A stretch of DNA of 64,000 nt from a virus: positions 33,369-97,368 of IMG/VR virus record IMGVR_UViG_3300025276_000026; one strand, written 5' to 3'. The notes beneath the pieces are model-generated. The model saw nothing but the letters and a program-made list of their open reading frames with translations, was not told where the DNA came from and made no database searches. A program made the translations under genes and the position numbers. Shown here piece after piece: positions 32,503-40,148 of the stretch. Position 1 is the stretch's first letter. Every line of letters starts with the position of its first letter.

Positions 32503-32763
32503 TTAATTCATTTGAGTAATGTTGGGGGATACTTCGGATAGTCTTGCATTGATTTCTATGTAATGAATTTGATTCTTGGGGACTTCATCTTCTGAGAATA
32601 TAGCATCTACTGGACACTCTGCAACACATAGACCACAATCAATACATTCGTCGGGATGGATAACTAACATGTCATCTGCTTCATAGAAACAATCTACTGG
32701 ACATATCTCTACACAATCTGTGTATTTACATCCAATGCATGGTTCTGTTATAATAAAAGCCAT
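32503..32763 (-). CDS. fdxA: 7Fe ferredoxin (FdxA / Azotobacter FdI type)
   Basis: 86 aa. Nine cysteines at 9, 12, 17, 21, 25, 40, 43, 46 and 50 have exactly the spacing of Azotobacter FdI (8, 11, 16, 20, 24, 39, 42, 45, 49), so one [3Fe-4S] and one [4Fe-4S] cluster are expected. Segments [16 protein letters not shown] and [20 protein letters not shown] are the family signature. It lacks the longer C-terminus of bacterial FdxA. With the IscU-like scaffold it suggests support of iron-sulfur electron transfer during infection. Confidence 0.93.
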   Translation of the reverse strand: MAFIITEPCIGCKYTDCVEICPVDCFYEADDMLVIHPDECIDCGLCVAECPVDAIFSEDEVPKNQIHYIEINARLSEVSPNITQMN

Positions 32764-32832
32764 TTAGTTTTAAAAGCCTATAGACATATGAGAAAAGTGT
32801 GATAAAATGAATATGTCCCAAGGGGGATATAC

Positions 32833-33102
32833 TTAGCTAGTAGGTAGATTAGTTCCTAGATTGATGACTGCAAACATCATAAACATCATTCCCATTACTG
32901 TTATTTGTATTAAGGTAGGAATTACGACGAACATTACCAAGGGGTCGAATTTCATTGACATGAAGAAGTCTTCTTCTAACCAATCATTTGCTTCTTTGTC
33001 TGTCGCGTCTTTCACAGTATTATTTAGGTAAGTTAAATCACCCTGTTTTAAATCAGTCAAATCGAATACGGATTGTTTAGGTTTTCCCCATGCATCTTTC
33101 AT
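32833..33102 (-). CDS. Membrane protein, 89 aa
   Basis: Polar N-terminal half (MKDAWGKPKQSVFDLTDLKQ) and a C-terminal hydrophobic stretch, VMFVVIPTLIQITVMGMMFM, continuing to FAVINLG: one or two TM helices. It is the last of a chain of overlapping membrane genes (32833-33550), joined upstream by ATGA. No family recognised. Confidence 0.6.
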   Translation of the reverse strand: MKDAWGKPKQSVFDLTDLKQGDLTYLNNTVKDATDKEANDWLEEDFFMSMKFDPLVMFVVIPTLIQITVMGMMFMMFAVINLGTNLPTS

Positions 33103-33218
33103 AGAGCTTTACATACCATTTTGAATTGTTCCAACTCTCTGACTGCTCGAAGAGCTCCAGGCTCTCTATCCATTAACATCCATCCCATAAAGAATACAAT
33201 CATTAAAGTGTATTTCAT
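33099..33218 (-). CDS. Membrane micropeptide, 39 aa
   Basis: MKYTLMIVFFMGWMLMDREP then a charged helix (ALRAVRELEQFKMVCKAL). ATGA overlaps join it to the gene on each side. N-in or N-out single TM. Not recognised. Confidence 0.55.
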   Translation of the reverse strand: MKYTLMIVFFMGWMLMDREPGALRAVRELEQFKMVCKAL

Positions 33219-33301
33219 TTACGGACTCTGATTGAATAGATTACTGCAATGATTAAAGCTTGCATTGACAATGCTGTCAATAGAAATTGGATATCAGACA
33301 C
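33215..33301 (-). CDS. Membrane micropeptide, 28 aa, GTG start
   Basis: It reads (GTG)SDIQFLLTALSMQALIIAV and ends YSIRVRK: one hydrophobic segment and a basic end. GTG start inside the preceding gene (8-base GTGTCTGA overlap, the same overlap form as at 5554-5561), stop overlapping the next ATG. Reality depends on translational coupling. Confidence 0.45.
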   Translation of the reverse strand: MSDIQFLLTALSMQALIIAVIYSIRVRK

Positions 33302-33395
33302 TTGGCATAATCCCCAAAATTGAGATGATAAAGATTAGGCAGAGACATAAAGTCTCTACCGTATCTCGTAAAACATTTAGTTTATTTCTTATCAT
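33294..33395 (-). CDS. Membrane micropeptide, 33 aa
   Basis: MIRNKLNVLRDTVETLCLCL then IFIISILGIMPSV: basic amphipathic start and one hydrophobic segment. TAATG overlap with the upstream gene. Not recognised. Confidence 0.5.
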   Translation of the reverse strand: MIRNKLNVLRDTVETLCLCLIFIISILGIMPSV

Positions 33396-33550
33396 TATGC
33401 TACTGTAGCGACGATAATCAATACTGGTAATGCGAAAGGAAGAGTCAACAGCACTAGAAATTCGATAGTGTCACAAACTTTACATTCAAAGATTGAAACT
33501 TCTCTAGCTTTTCGTACCATGCTCTTCGCAATGTAAGTTGCTGTGGACAT
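33395..33550 (-). CDS. Small membrane protein, 51 aa
   Basis: First of the micropeptide chain. It starts MSTATYIAKSMVRKAREVSI, with a Shine-Dalgarno (AGGA, 4 bases before ATG) supporting 33550 over the longer upstream frame. One C-terminal TM (EFLVLLTLPFALPVLIIVAT). It could be a holin-like or signalling peptide. Confidence 0.55.
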   Translation of the reverse strand: MSTATYIAKSMVRKAREVSIFECKVCDTIEFLVLLTLPFALPVLIIVATVA

Positions 33551-33634
33551 GGTTTTCCTATAGGTTATTATAAAAGTCATGTATAATATGATATAAACCA
33601 AAATTATACGGTACTATGTATACAAATTAAAATC

Positions 33635-34090
33635 CTAATGAATAATTCTGTCGTCGTCGATATCATAATCAAAATCCTCTAAGAGGTCATCATCATTTTC
33701 AATCAAAGATTCCATTACTTTATTCATGTATTTTCTTTGTACGTCTTCAATACCAATTTTCTTATTAGTAAGAGGGATGGTTCCCTGTTCTACCATTTCT
33801 AACCAACGACTAGAAGCTTCATCATAGAAAGGTATGAACTGTTGGTTCATATCACTCCTATGTAATACTTCTGTTGCTGGTATTAAAACAATAGAGTCTT
33901 CACTCAAAGGTGCATACGGATAAAACGTAGCAAGAGTCTGAGTTAAGTTTTGAACTGTGAGTTGGCATATCATAGGTAAGGTTATTTCCAATCCAACATG
34001 GGTATCTCTAACCATGCCTACAAGTTCACTACCAGTCTTTAGTTTAATAACTTCGTACTTTTGTGGTGTTAAATCTGAGGGTCTTGTCAT
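33635..34090 (-). CDS. Sm-like/beta-barrel paralogue, 151 aa
   Basis: The N-terminal half (YEVIKLKTGSELVGMVRDTH, ITLPMICQLTV, ATFYPYAPLSEDSIVLIPATEV) shares its pattern with the 88 aa protein at 5295-5561. The C-terminal part is acidic (DDDLLEDFDYDIDDDRIIH). It overlaps uvsW by 4 bases. A TATAAATA box lies about 50 bases upstream inside uvsW. Function unknown; a small RNA-binding barrel is possible. Confidence 0.6.
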   Translation of the reverse strand: MTRPSDLTPQKYEVIKLKTGSELVGMVRDTHVGLEITLPMICQLTVQNLTQTLATFYPYAPLSEDSIVLIPATEVLHRSDMNQQFIPFYDEASSRWLEMVEQGTIPLTNKKIGIEDVQRKYMNKVMESLIENDDDLLEDFDYDIDDDRIIH

Positions 34091-35487
34091 TTTAAGTCAA
34101 ACTGCCTTATCTCGTATGTAAAGTTCTCTTCGTTGTATATATTTATACGTTCTCTAAGGTGGTTCAGCGTATGATTCTCACATTGTAAGTCGTCTGATAT
34201 ATCAAACAACCTCATGGAATCTTTACCGTCGGCCTTACGAAGTCCTCTACCTATCGATTGAAGGTTTCTAATTCGACTCTTTGATGGGGATGCAAAAACA
34301 ATGTTGTCTATCTTCTTAATGTTCACACCAGTTGAGAAGGTTCCGTATGATGCTAGTATGACATTGTCATTTGCTTTCTCTACTAACCCTCTGACTGCTT
34401 CCCTGTCTATTACATCCGTACCACCATATACATAGTGCAACTTATCTCCCAAACGAGGGAACATCTTTTTCTGTAGAACTGCACCGTGCTTCTCTACAAA
34501 CTGGAATAAGACTAGGGTGTTACCTTTTAAACTGTATACAAGATTACATAAGAAGTCGTTACGAAGTTCACTTGAAACTAGGTAATCCATCTCATCTTGG
34601 TAGGACATTTTCTTCTGTTTAGTATGACGTAGTATGACACAATCTATAGAAAGATTTGCAATCGTACCCTCGTCCATTAATTCTTTTGTTGTGATAACCT
34701 TTTTAACTGGGCCGAAGAGACCTTCTAGTTGTAGTCTGTGTACCTCTGTTCCGTCTAGTGTACCAGTGCAACCAATTCTTATAGAAGTCTTCTTCATCTT
34801 CTCTAGGATACCTTTCAGTACATTTGCTTTGAATAGATGGGCTTCATCTCCGACAACCATCTCAAAAGATTCTAAAACTTCCTTCGGTGCTTTAGCAAAC
34901 GATTGCCATGTAGTAACTGTGATGGGTGCATCAAACACTGGTTGTTTAGAATAGATTTTACAGATAGGTTCTTTGTATCCATAGTCTTGGAAATCTTTAG
35001 TCATCTGTTCTACCAGTGAGGTAGTAGGAACGATAACAACGGTTTTACAATCGTAGTATCTTGCTAGCATATAAATGATAAGAGACTTACCACTTGCAGT
35101 AGGTGACAATAGTAACTGTCTTCCATACTTAACTGCAGACTCGAATGCTTCTATCTGATAATCTCTAGGTTTGAATGGTAGATTCAAATCCTCAATGTGC
35201 CAGTCTTTTAGTTTGTGTTTGTAACCGATGACATCTTGGATACCTTCAAACTCATACCCACGTTCTCTACAGAACTCATCCACGTATGGAAGTAATCCTA
35301 TGTAGACCTTGTGTGTTTTGATTGAGAAAAGATATACCTTACCATCCCACCATTTGTTTTTATAACTTGGCATGAATTTTGCGTTAGGTACGGTGAAGGA
35401 AAAATAATCGTGAAGGTCTTTAGCCAAACCATCATCACAATCTACCTTCATGAAACATTCATCCACTTTAGAGACGGTGACTTTCAT
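34087..35487 (-). CDS. uvsW: UvsW DNA/RNA helicase
   Basis: 466 aa SF2 helicase. The N-terminal substrate domain has DDGLAKDLHDYFSFTVPNAK. Motif I SPTASGKSLIIYML, motif II VGDEAHLF, motif III GCTGTL, motif VI QSIGRGLRKADGK. It unwinds R-loops and branched DNA, ending origin-dependent replication in T4. It lies close to uvsY, as in other T4-like genomes. Confidence 0.95.
   Translation of the reverse strand: MKVTVSKVDECFMKVDCDDGLAKDLHDYFSFTVPNAKFMPSYKNKWWDGKVYLFSIKTHKVYIGLLPYVDEFCRERGYEFEGIQDVIGYKHKLKDWHIEDLNLPFKPRDYQIEAFESAVKYGRQLLLSPTASGKSLIIYMLARYYDCKTVVIVPTTSLVEQMTKDFQDYGYKEPICKIYSKQPVFDAPITVTTWQSFAKAPKEVLESFEMVVGDEAHLFKANVLKGILEKMKKTSIRIGCTGTLDGTEVHRLQLEGLFGPVKKVITTKELMDEGTIANLSIDCVILRHTKQKKMSYQDEMDYLVSSELRNDFLCNLVYSLKGNTLVLFQFVEKHGAVLQKKMFPRLGDKLHYVYGGTDVIDREAVRGLVEKANDNVILASYGTFSTGVNIKKIDNIVFASPSKSRIRNLQSIGRGLRKADGKDSMRLFDISDDLQCENHTLNHLRERINIYNEENFTYEIRQFDLK
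34140..34147 (-). promoter_or_regulatory. Late box inside uvsW, before the Sm-like gene
   Basis: Perfect TATAAATA on the minus strand, 50 bases upstream of the start at 34090. It could be a chance match in coding sequence. Confidence 0.35.
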
Positions 35488-36201
35488 TTATCTGTATGGT
35501 TGTCCTATGTACCAGCCGACTAGACTAGTTCTAGTTCCTTGGGTAACTGGAGTAACTTGGTGATGTACAAATGAGGGGAACATTATTAATGAACCTTTTT
35601 GCTTTGCAGAATTAGGAATCTGCCTCATGTAATCTCTCATGTCTCTTGTATAATCTGTTGAGGTTAACGTATCTTTTGCACGGATGTCTTCCATCCATTG
35701 GAAGTTACCACCCTCGTATTCTAAAGGGTCTGTTAACTGTATGGAGAAACTAATCTTTCTAAACATACCACTGTTTGCATATGGTTTGTCACTGGCATCT
35801 GTGTGCCATGTATAGAAACCACCACGACTTCCTTGTTGTGCATTATATGTTGTATGTTGTAATGGTTCTAATCTGTCTAAGTCGAAGTTCCAACCACTCT
35901 GTTTCATTCCCATGTGGACTGCATTTTCTACCTTCTCCCAAACCTCACCCATGAGAACTTTTGCATCACCAGTCATCCATCTTATGTCGGATGCTCTGAT
36001 ATTGTTTACAACTTCACCACCTTCTCCACCACCAGCTCTTTCTGCACCTCGGGATTCATCGTCGGGGTCTAAGTCTAGTCTACCACCTTGGCCAACTGCA
36101 CCTGCCTCTAACGGAAACTCCATTGCCTTTCCGTTGATTAATTCAACTTCAGCTGAGGATAGTAGTTCGGGGTATGTAAAAATATGGGTATTCAGATTCA
36201 T
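35488..36201 (-). CDS. 2OG-Fe(II) oxygenase, PKHD/PiuC-like
   Basis: About 237 aa. Iron ligands H133 and D135 (WHTDAS), distal His about 214 (FVHHQVTPVTQGTR), R224. The EGGNFQWM and GSLIMFPS segments are typical of PKHD-type hydroxylases, common in marine phages. It contains a low-complexity insert rich in G, E and D (about 45-65). The ATG at 36201 overlaps the uvsY stop (TAATG). Substrate unknown. Confidence 0.85.
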   Translation of the reverse strand: MNLNTHIFTYPELLSSAEVELINGKAMEFPLEAGAVGQGGRLDLDPDDESRGAERAGGGEGGEVVNNIRASDIRWMTGDAKVLMGEVWEKVENAVHMGMKQSGWNFDLDRLEPLQHTTYNAQQGSRGGFYTWHTDASDKPYANSGMFRKISFSIQLTDPLEYEGGNFQWMEDIRAKDTLTSTDYTRDMRDYMRQIPNSAKQKGSLIMFPSFVHHQVTPVTQGTRTSLVGWYIGQPYR

Positions 36202-36644
36202 TATTGTCCAGCCATAAACTTTCTCCAATCGATTGTGTTCTTAATCGTTTGGTGTCTCCATGTTATATTCTGCATACATTCCTTAAGGAAGTCTACAGTC
36301 ACTTTAAGGTACTCAATCTTTGCATTGAGTTCTTGTAAATCTTTATCTGCATTAAAAAATATCTGCATGTCATTCTTCATGATTTTTAAACCATTGAATG
36401 GGTCGGGTTCCCAACCAAGTTCTCGGATTGTATCGTCATCCATTTTTCCGTTGAACCACAACCACTTATCTTTAAGTAGAGTGTTGTATTTTGTTTGGTA
36501 GTTTTTAAGGACGAGAATCTTACTTGTTAGTAAGTCTTGATATTTTGCATGGAGTTTAGGTACTTCTAACGAAGCAGTATCCAATTCGATATCATCTATT
36601 TCACAGTCATTAACCCATTGGGCTTTCAATTCATCTAAGTTCAT
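36201..36644 (-). CDS. uvsY: UvsY recombination mediator
   Basis: 147 aa. It matches T4 UvsY in layout: MNLDELKAQWVNDCEIDDIE, KYQDLLTSKILVLKNYQTKY, WFNGKMDDD, FFNADKDLQELNAKIEY, IKNTIDWRKFMAGQ. It loads UvsX onto gp32-coated ssDNA. TATAAT ends 7 bases before the ATG without a Shine-Dalgarno. Confidence 0.88.
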   Translation of the reverse strand: MNLDELKAQWVNDCEIDDIELDTASLEVPKLHAKYQDLLTSKILVLKNYQTKYNTLLKDKWLWFNGKMDDDTIRELGWEPDPFNGLKIMKNDMQIFFNADKDLQELNAKIEYLKVTVDFLKECMQNITWRHQTIKNTIDWRKFMAGQ

Positions 36645-36651
36645 AATATAT

Positions 36652-36657
36652 ATTATA
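36652..36657 (-). promoter_or_regulatory. -10 box before uvsY
   Basis: TATAAT on the minus strand, 7 bases from the ATG. No good -35 element is seen at 16-18 bases, so activation may need a phage factor. Confidence 0.4.
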
Positions 36658-36673
36658 CCACAAAAAGGGTCTT

Positions 36674-37210
36674 TTAACTAGTGGTTTCTATGTCGTAGTA
36701 AGTAAATTTAAACTCTACGGTGGCAACCACTGCCTCTCCGTCTGCACCCGATTCAAACTCTAGACCACTCAAACTGATTGGAAAACAGTCGTGGAATCTA
36801 AAGAACTTATTAGGTATGTTTTTGTTAGTTGTTGTAATCAAAGTGATGTCCGACATCTCATTGTCTGTTGCACCGAGAGATGCCATCTGTCCAGTAGCAG
36901 TTTGTTTACTACCAACATAATCTGCATAATCTTTAGGGTCTTTGATTGGTACAATTGCATTCATCCAATCGTAGATTTCTTTAAAGTTTTGAATATCTTC
37001 ATCGACTAAAAAGTCAACTGATAAATTTTCGAACGTAACCTTGTCGCCTGGAAAATATGCATCCAATCCGACTCCAGCACCCTGTGCAATTTCAGAAAAC
37101 TGCAGGCCTGGAATATTACACTTCTTAATGTAGTATTCAGTAGTAGGTACCTTGTCAATAAGAAGTCTAAAATTATTCTTATTGAGAATGGATTTATTGA
37201 TATCAACCAT
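36674..37210 (-). CDS. Tail-tube-fold protein (gp19/gp54-like)
   Basis: 178 aa. NNFRLLIDKVP, CNIPGLQFSEIAQG, FENLSVDFLVDEDIQNFKEI, IYDWMNAIVPI and a C-terminal FRFHDCFPISLSGLEF...VEFKFTYYDI follow the same strand pattern as the gp19 tail tube at 44248-44745. It may be a baseplate-tube junction or tube-initiator protein. The exact T4 counterpart is not certain. Confidence 0.6.
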   Translation of the reverse strand: MVDINKSILNKNNFRLLIDKVPTTEYYIKKCNIPGLQFSEIAQGAGVGLDAYFPGDKVTFENLSVDFLVDEDIQNFKEIYDWMNAIVPIKDPKDYADYVGSKQTATGQMASLGATDNEMSDITLITTTNKNIPNKFFRFHDCFPISLSGLEFESGADGEAVVATVEFKFTYYDIETTS

Positions 37211-37421
37211 TTATTTTTGTTATCCGTTTGTTACGTACAGAGTCTTGGTAGTCTCCGTCTCTGTAATCTCGTGTCGTTGTTGATTCACAAAGATATCCAT
37301 CTTGGATATAAGTTGTAATCGTTTTTCTAGAGATGACATTGGTTGTCTCTTCACCATTTGGGAATGTAACATCTACCCATGGGCCCTCTAGAACCTTCAC
37401 TTGTTTTTCAAATTCTTTCAT
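37203..37421 (-). CDS. Hypothetical protein, 72 aa
   Basis: MKEFEKQVKVLEGPWVDVTF with a beta-rich middle (ETTNVISRKTITTYIQDGY) and a charged end. Good Shine-Dalgarno (CGGAGAAA). It overlaps the tube-like gene by 8 bases, so it may be a tail accessory protein. Not recognised. Confidence 0.6.
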   Translation of the reverse strand: MKEFEKQVKVLEGPWVDVTFPNGEETTNVISRKTITTYIQDGYLCESTTTRDYRDGDYQDSVRNKRITKING

Positions 37422-37438
37422 AATTTCTCCGTATACCT

Positions 37439-38233
37439 TTATTTAGGTGTTTCGATATGCCAGAACCTACGAAAGTGTACATAGTTTGGTGGTATAGATG
37501 CATATTTAACTGGAGTCTTTGGGTCTTTTGGTACAACTTCTTCTTGTGTCCAGTTATAAACGTCTCTTCTGTAACACTCATGTTCTATAACAACACCAAA
37601 ATCAGTATTCATATCTTCGTCATCGTGTCTTGTATAAGTCTTACCTAATTGTTCTAGGTATTCTTCCACATGGTAGTCATTGAATGCAGCTTCCCAGTGT
37701 TCATATCCATTGAAGACTCTTTTTTGTTTTATAACATCCCCACATCTAAGGGTATTGTTGTCTGCATGGAACACTTGTGAGAGATGTACCTCTGTCTTAC
37801 TTGGGTGTACTGCAGTCTCTAAAAACATTTCGTCTGCATGATTGAATGCCCTTCTTAAATCATCGTAAGGACTTTCAACATGATAGAGTGTACCAAAGTG
37901 AATAATTAAATCCCACTTTCTGTCATAACTCCACTCATCGTTATGGTTGATACATAACTTCTCTGAGTCTGTATCAATTACATCTAATAGTTCTTGTCTT
38001 GCATCTGCATAAGTAACTGTTGCACCTAGTTTCTCAAAGTGTTTACTAACCAATCCATGTGCAGTTCCTAGTTCTAGGATAGTCTTCCCATCAAACCAGT
38101 CTTCTCCCTTACAATCGATAACCTTTTGGGCTCTCTTTTCTGTTGGAAGGAACATTGTATGGTCTTCACCCTGTGCATCTGTAAATCTGTAGAACCCTTC
38201 GAGTCCGTCTGAGTATTTAATCATCTTTATCAT
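37439..38233 (-). CDS. SAM-dependent methyltransferase
   Basis: About 264 aa class I methyltransferase: motif I ILELGTAHGLVSKHFEKLG, then VTYADAR, and WDLIIHFGTLYHVESPYD for motifs IV-V. No target-base motif (such as NPPY) is present, so it is probably not a DNA N-methyltransferase; a small molecule, tRNA or protein is likely. The ATG at 38233 has a GATAAATA box exactly 5 bases upstream and no Shine-Dalgarno. It is divergent from the phosphatase gene. Confidence 0.8.
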   Translation of the reverse strand: MIKMIKYSDGLEGFYRFTDAQGEDHTMFLPTEKRAQKVIDCKGEDWFDGKTILELGTAHGLVSKHFEKLGATVTYADARQELLDVIDTDSEKLCINHNDEWSYDRKWDLIIHFGTLYHVESPYDDLRRAFNHADEMFLETAVHPSKTEVHLSQVFHADNNTLRCGDVIKQKRVFNGYEHWEAAFNDYHVEEYLEQLGKTYTRHDDEDMNTDFGVVIEHECYRRDVYNWTQEEVVPKDPKTPVKYASIPPNYVHFRRFWHIETPK

Positions 38234-38238
38234 ACAGG

Positions 38239-38246
38239 TATTTATC
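38239..38246 (-). promoter_or_regulatory. Late-type box before the methyltransferase
   Basis: GATAAATA on the minus strand, 5 bases from ATG 38233, next to the divergent plus-strand promoter. Confidence 0.5.
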
Positions 38247-38259
38247 GCTTTCAAATGCC

Positions 38260-38289
38260 TTGACAACGACACCAGCTTTTTGTTATACT
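38260..38289 (+). promoter_or_regulatory. Plus-strand early promoter
   Basis: TTGACA (38260-38265), 18 bases, TATACT (38284-38289). It shares a 32-base identical block with the minus-strand promoter at 26546. Confidence 0.85.
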
Positions 38290-38298
38290 ATGTATATA

Positions 38299-38745
38299 AT
38301 GAAAAAACAAACTATAATTTTTGACGTTGATGGAACTATTGCTGATGTAGAGCATAGGAGACATCACGTAACACAACAACCTACTGACTGGAAATCGTTT
38401 AAAGAACAAACTGTTTTTGATACTCCTGTACAATGGGTGTGTGATATTGCAAAGAGACACATTGAAGAGGGACACGATGTTGTATTCTTCAGTGCAAGAA
38501 ACGAATCACAAAGAAGTCTTACTGAAGCTCAGATTGATGAGTGGATTGGTAAGGGTCATCAAGGATTGTTCCTTAGACCCGAAGGTGACTTCAGACCCGA
38601 CGAGATATTCAAATCAGAACTTGCAGATAAGTTCGAAGAGTTTGGTGGTAAGATTGACCTTGTATACGATGACAGGAATAAAGTTGTTGCAATGTGGAAG
38701 GCAAGAGGTATCACTACTGTTCAAGTTGCCGAGGGTGATTTCTGA
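38299..38745 (+). CDS. HAD-family phosphatase (polynucleotide 3'-phosphatase-like)
   Basis: 148 aa, the only plus-strand gene in view. HAD motif I FDVDGTIAD, motif II FFSARNE, motif III/IV KIDLVYDDRNKVVAMWKARG, ending TTVQVAEGDF. This is the layout of the phosphatase domain of T4 polynucleotide kinase (PseT), without its kinase domain. It may repair 3'-phosphate ends of tRNA or DNA. The ATG at 38299 is set by the HAD motif; the longer frame runs through the promoter. No Shine-Dalgarno is visible. Confidence 0.85.
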   Translation: MKKQTIIFDVDGTIADVEHRRHHVTQQPTDWKSFKEQTVFDTPVQWVCDIAKRHIEEGHDVVFFSARNESQRSLTEAQIDEWIGKGHQGLFLRPEGDFRPDEIFKSELADKFEEFGGKIDLVYDDRNKVVAMWKARGITTVQVAEGDF

Positions 38746-38770
38746 TACTGCAACGTGTTTCTGCAAGACC

Positions 38771-38800
38771 AAAAAAAAACCCCTCGAAAGAGGGGTTTTT
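38771..38800 (+). terminator. Bidirectional terminator between the phosphatase and capsid genes
   Basis: AACCCCTC and GAGGGGTT form a stem with a GAAA loop; it is preceded by a run of A and followed by T, so it ends transcription from both sides. The other strand reads the same stem with TTTC as loop. Confidence 0.92.
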
Positions 38801-38831
38801 AGTATCACCGAAGTGATTAGAACCGAAGTCC

Positions 38832-40133
38832 TTACAGAATGTTTGACACTGCAAATTTTCTGTAGTACTGGTTAGTTCCCGCAGTTGCAAGTCCGTCTGC
38901 TGGTGTAGCACCAACGAAAGGATTTGAAACCATACCATATCTAGTTTTGAAACCGATTTTTGGTTGGAAAGTATTCTCACCGACAGCACGAACCATTTGT
39001 AATGGTACGTAAGGACAGTAGAAAAGACCAGCATCATAAGGGTTAGTTCCTCTATAACCTACAGTCAAGTAATCAACACCAGCATATGGGTCGACGTATA
39101 CTTTAACTCTTCCGTTTAGGATACCAGCAAATGTATTGCCAGTGTCGTCAACGTTTAAGTTTGTAGATAAAGCAGGTGCGTAATCTAATACTCCTGCCAT
39201 TGAAAGAGCAGATGCTACGTCTGAAGAACATAGGATAAAGTTACCTTTTCCTCTTCTTGTTTCTTTAGCTATCTTGTTTGACTCTCTTTCGATTTGGAAC
39301 AATAATCCTTTAAATTTCTCAACAGACCATCTTCCGTTTGCGTCAACGTCTAAGTTGAACGTTCCAGCAGTAGCAGTTGCAGCTGCACCTACTTTAGCTT
39401 GAACGTTAACATTTCTGATAACTTCACGGTTGATTTCTGCAAGAATTTCTGATGAAAGAATATTTGCAAGTTCTGATTCTGCATCAAGACCGTGGATTGC
39501 TTTGAGGTCTTGTGCTAATTCGAGTGTGTACTCTGCTTTTAATGCTCTGGATTTTGCAGTTACGGTTGCTTTCTCAATGCTGAATGCCATTTGAGCGAAA
39601 CCGTTTGATGCTTCAACGTCTCCAAGTGCTTCTGCACTTGCTGTTGACATACCCGCACCTGTATCAGTCGCATATGAACCATTGAATGGGTCATTATTAC
39701 GTGCTGCTAAAGGGCCGTCAGCGACAACTTGGTTGTCATTGGAATACTTAGTATCTGCTTCGTTAAATAACGCTTCAGTTTTACCTTCTCTTCCTGCTGA
39801 TGGATAGTCATTGTATCTTGCTTTCATAGCAAAGATAAGCCCTGTTGGGCCAGTCATTGGTTGAACACCACAAATGTCGTATGCAACGAGATTTGGCATG
39901 GCTCTACGTACTAATGAAATCAAGATTGGATTCCAGTTAGATACTGCAGAACTTCCAGTAGCATTTAAAGGTGCTGCTTCGTCAAGAGTTTGACCTTCTT
40001 CGAAAAGGGCCTTCTCTTGGTTTTCAAGAATAACAGCAGTAACGGCACGCTTGTAGTTGTCTTCGATTTTTGGTAAATCGGAGTGTTCTAGAATCGGCTG
40101 CCACTTCTCTTGTAAGTTTTCTGATAAAAACAT
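38832..40133 (-). CDS. 23: Major capsid protein gp23
   Basis: 433 aa. It begins MFLSENLQEKWQPILEHSDL and has the family segments NWNPILISLVRRAMPNLVAY, DICGVQPMTGPTGLIFAM, LAQDLKAIHGLDAESELANI and EINREVIRNVN. An acidic LDEAAPL near residue 49 is a possible gp21 cleavage site (T4-type sites end in E). Good Shine-Dalgarno (AAAGGAAAAATT). Confidence 0.96.
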   Translation of the reverse strand: MFLSENLQEKWQPILEHSDLPKIEDNYKRAVTAVILENQEKALFEEGQTLDEAAPLNATGSSAVSNWNPILISLVRRAMPNLVAYDICGVQPMTGPTGLIFAMKARYNDYPSAGREGKTEALFNEADTKYSNDNQVVADGPLAARNNDPFNGSYATDTGAGMSTASAEALGDVEASNGFAQMAFSIEKATVTAKSRALKAEYTLELAQDLKAIHGLDAESELANILSSEILAEINREVIRNVNVQAKVGAAATATAGTFNLDVDANGRWSVEKFKGLLFQIERESNKIAKETRRGKGNFILCSSDVASALSMAGVLDYAPALSTNLNVDDTGNTFAGILNGRVKVYVDPYAGVDYLTVGYRGTNPYDAGLFYCPYVPLQMVRAVGENTFQPKIGFKTRYGMVSNPFVGATPADGLATAGTNQYYRKFAVSNIL

Positions 40134-40148
40134 AATTTTTCCTTTAAA

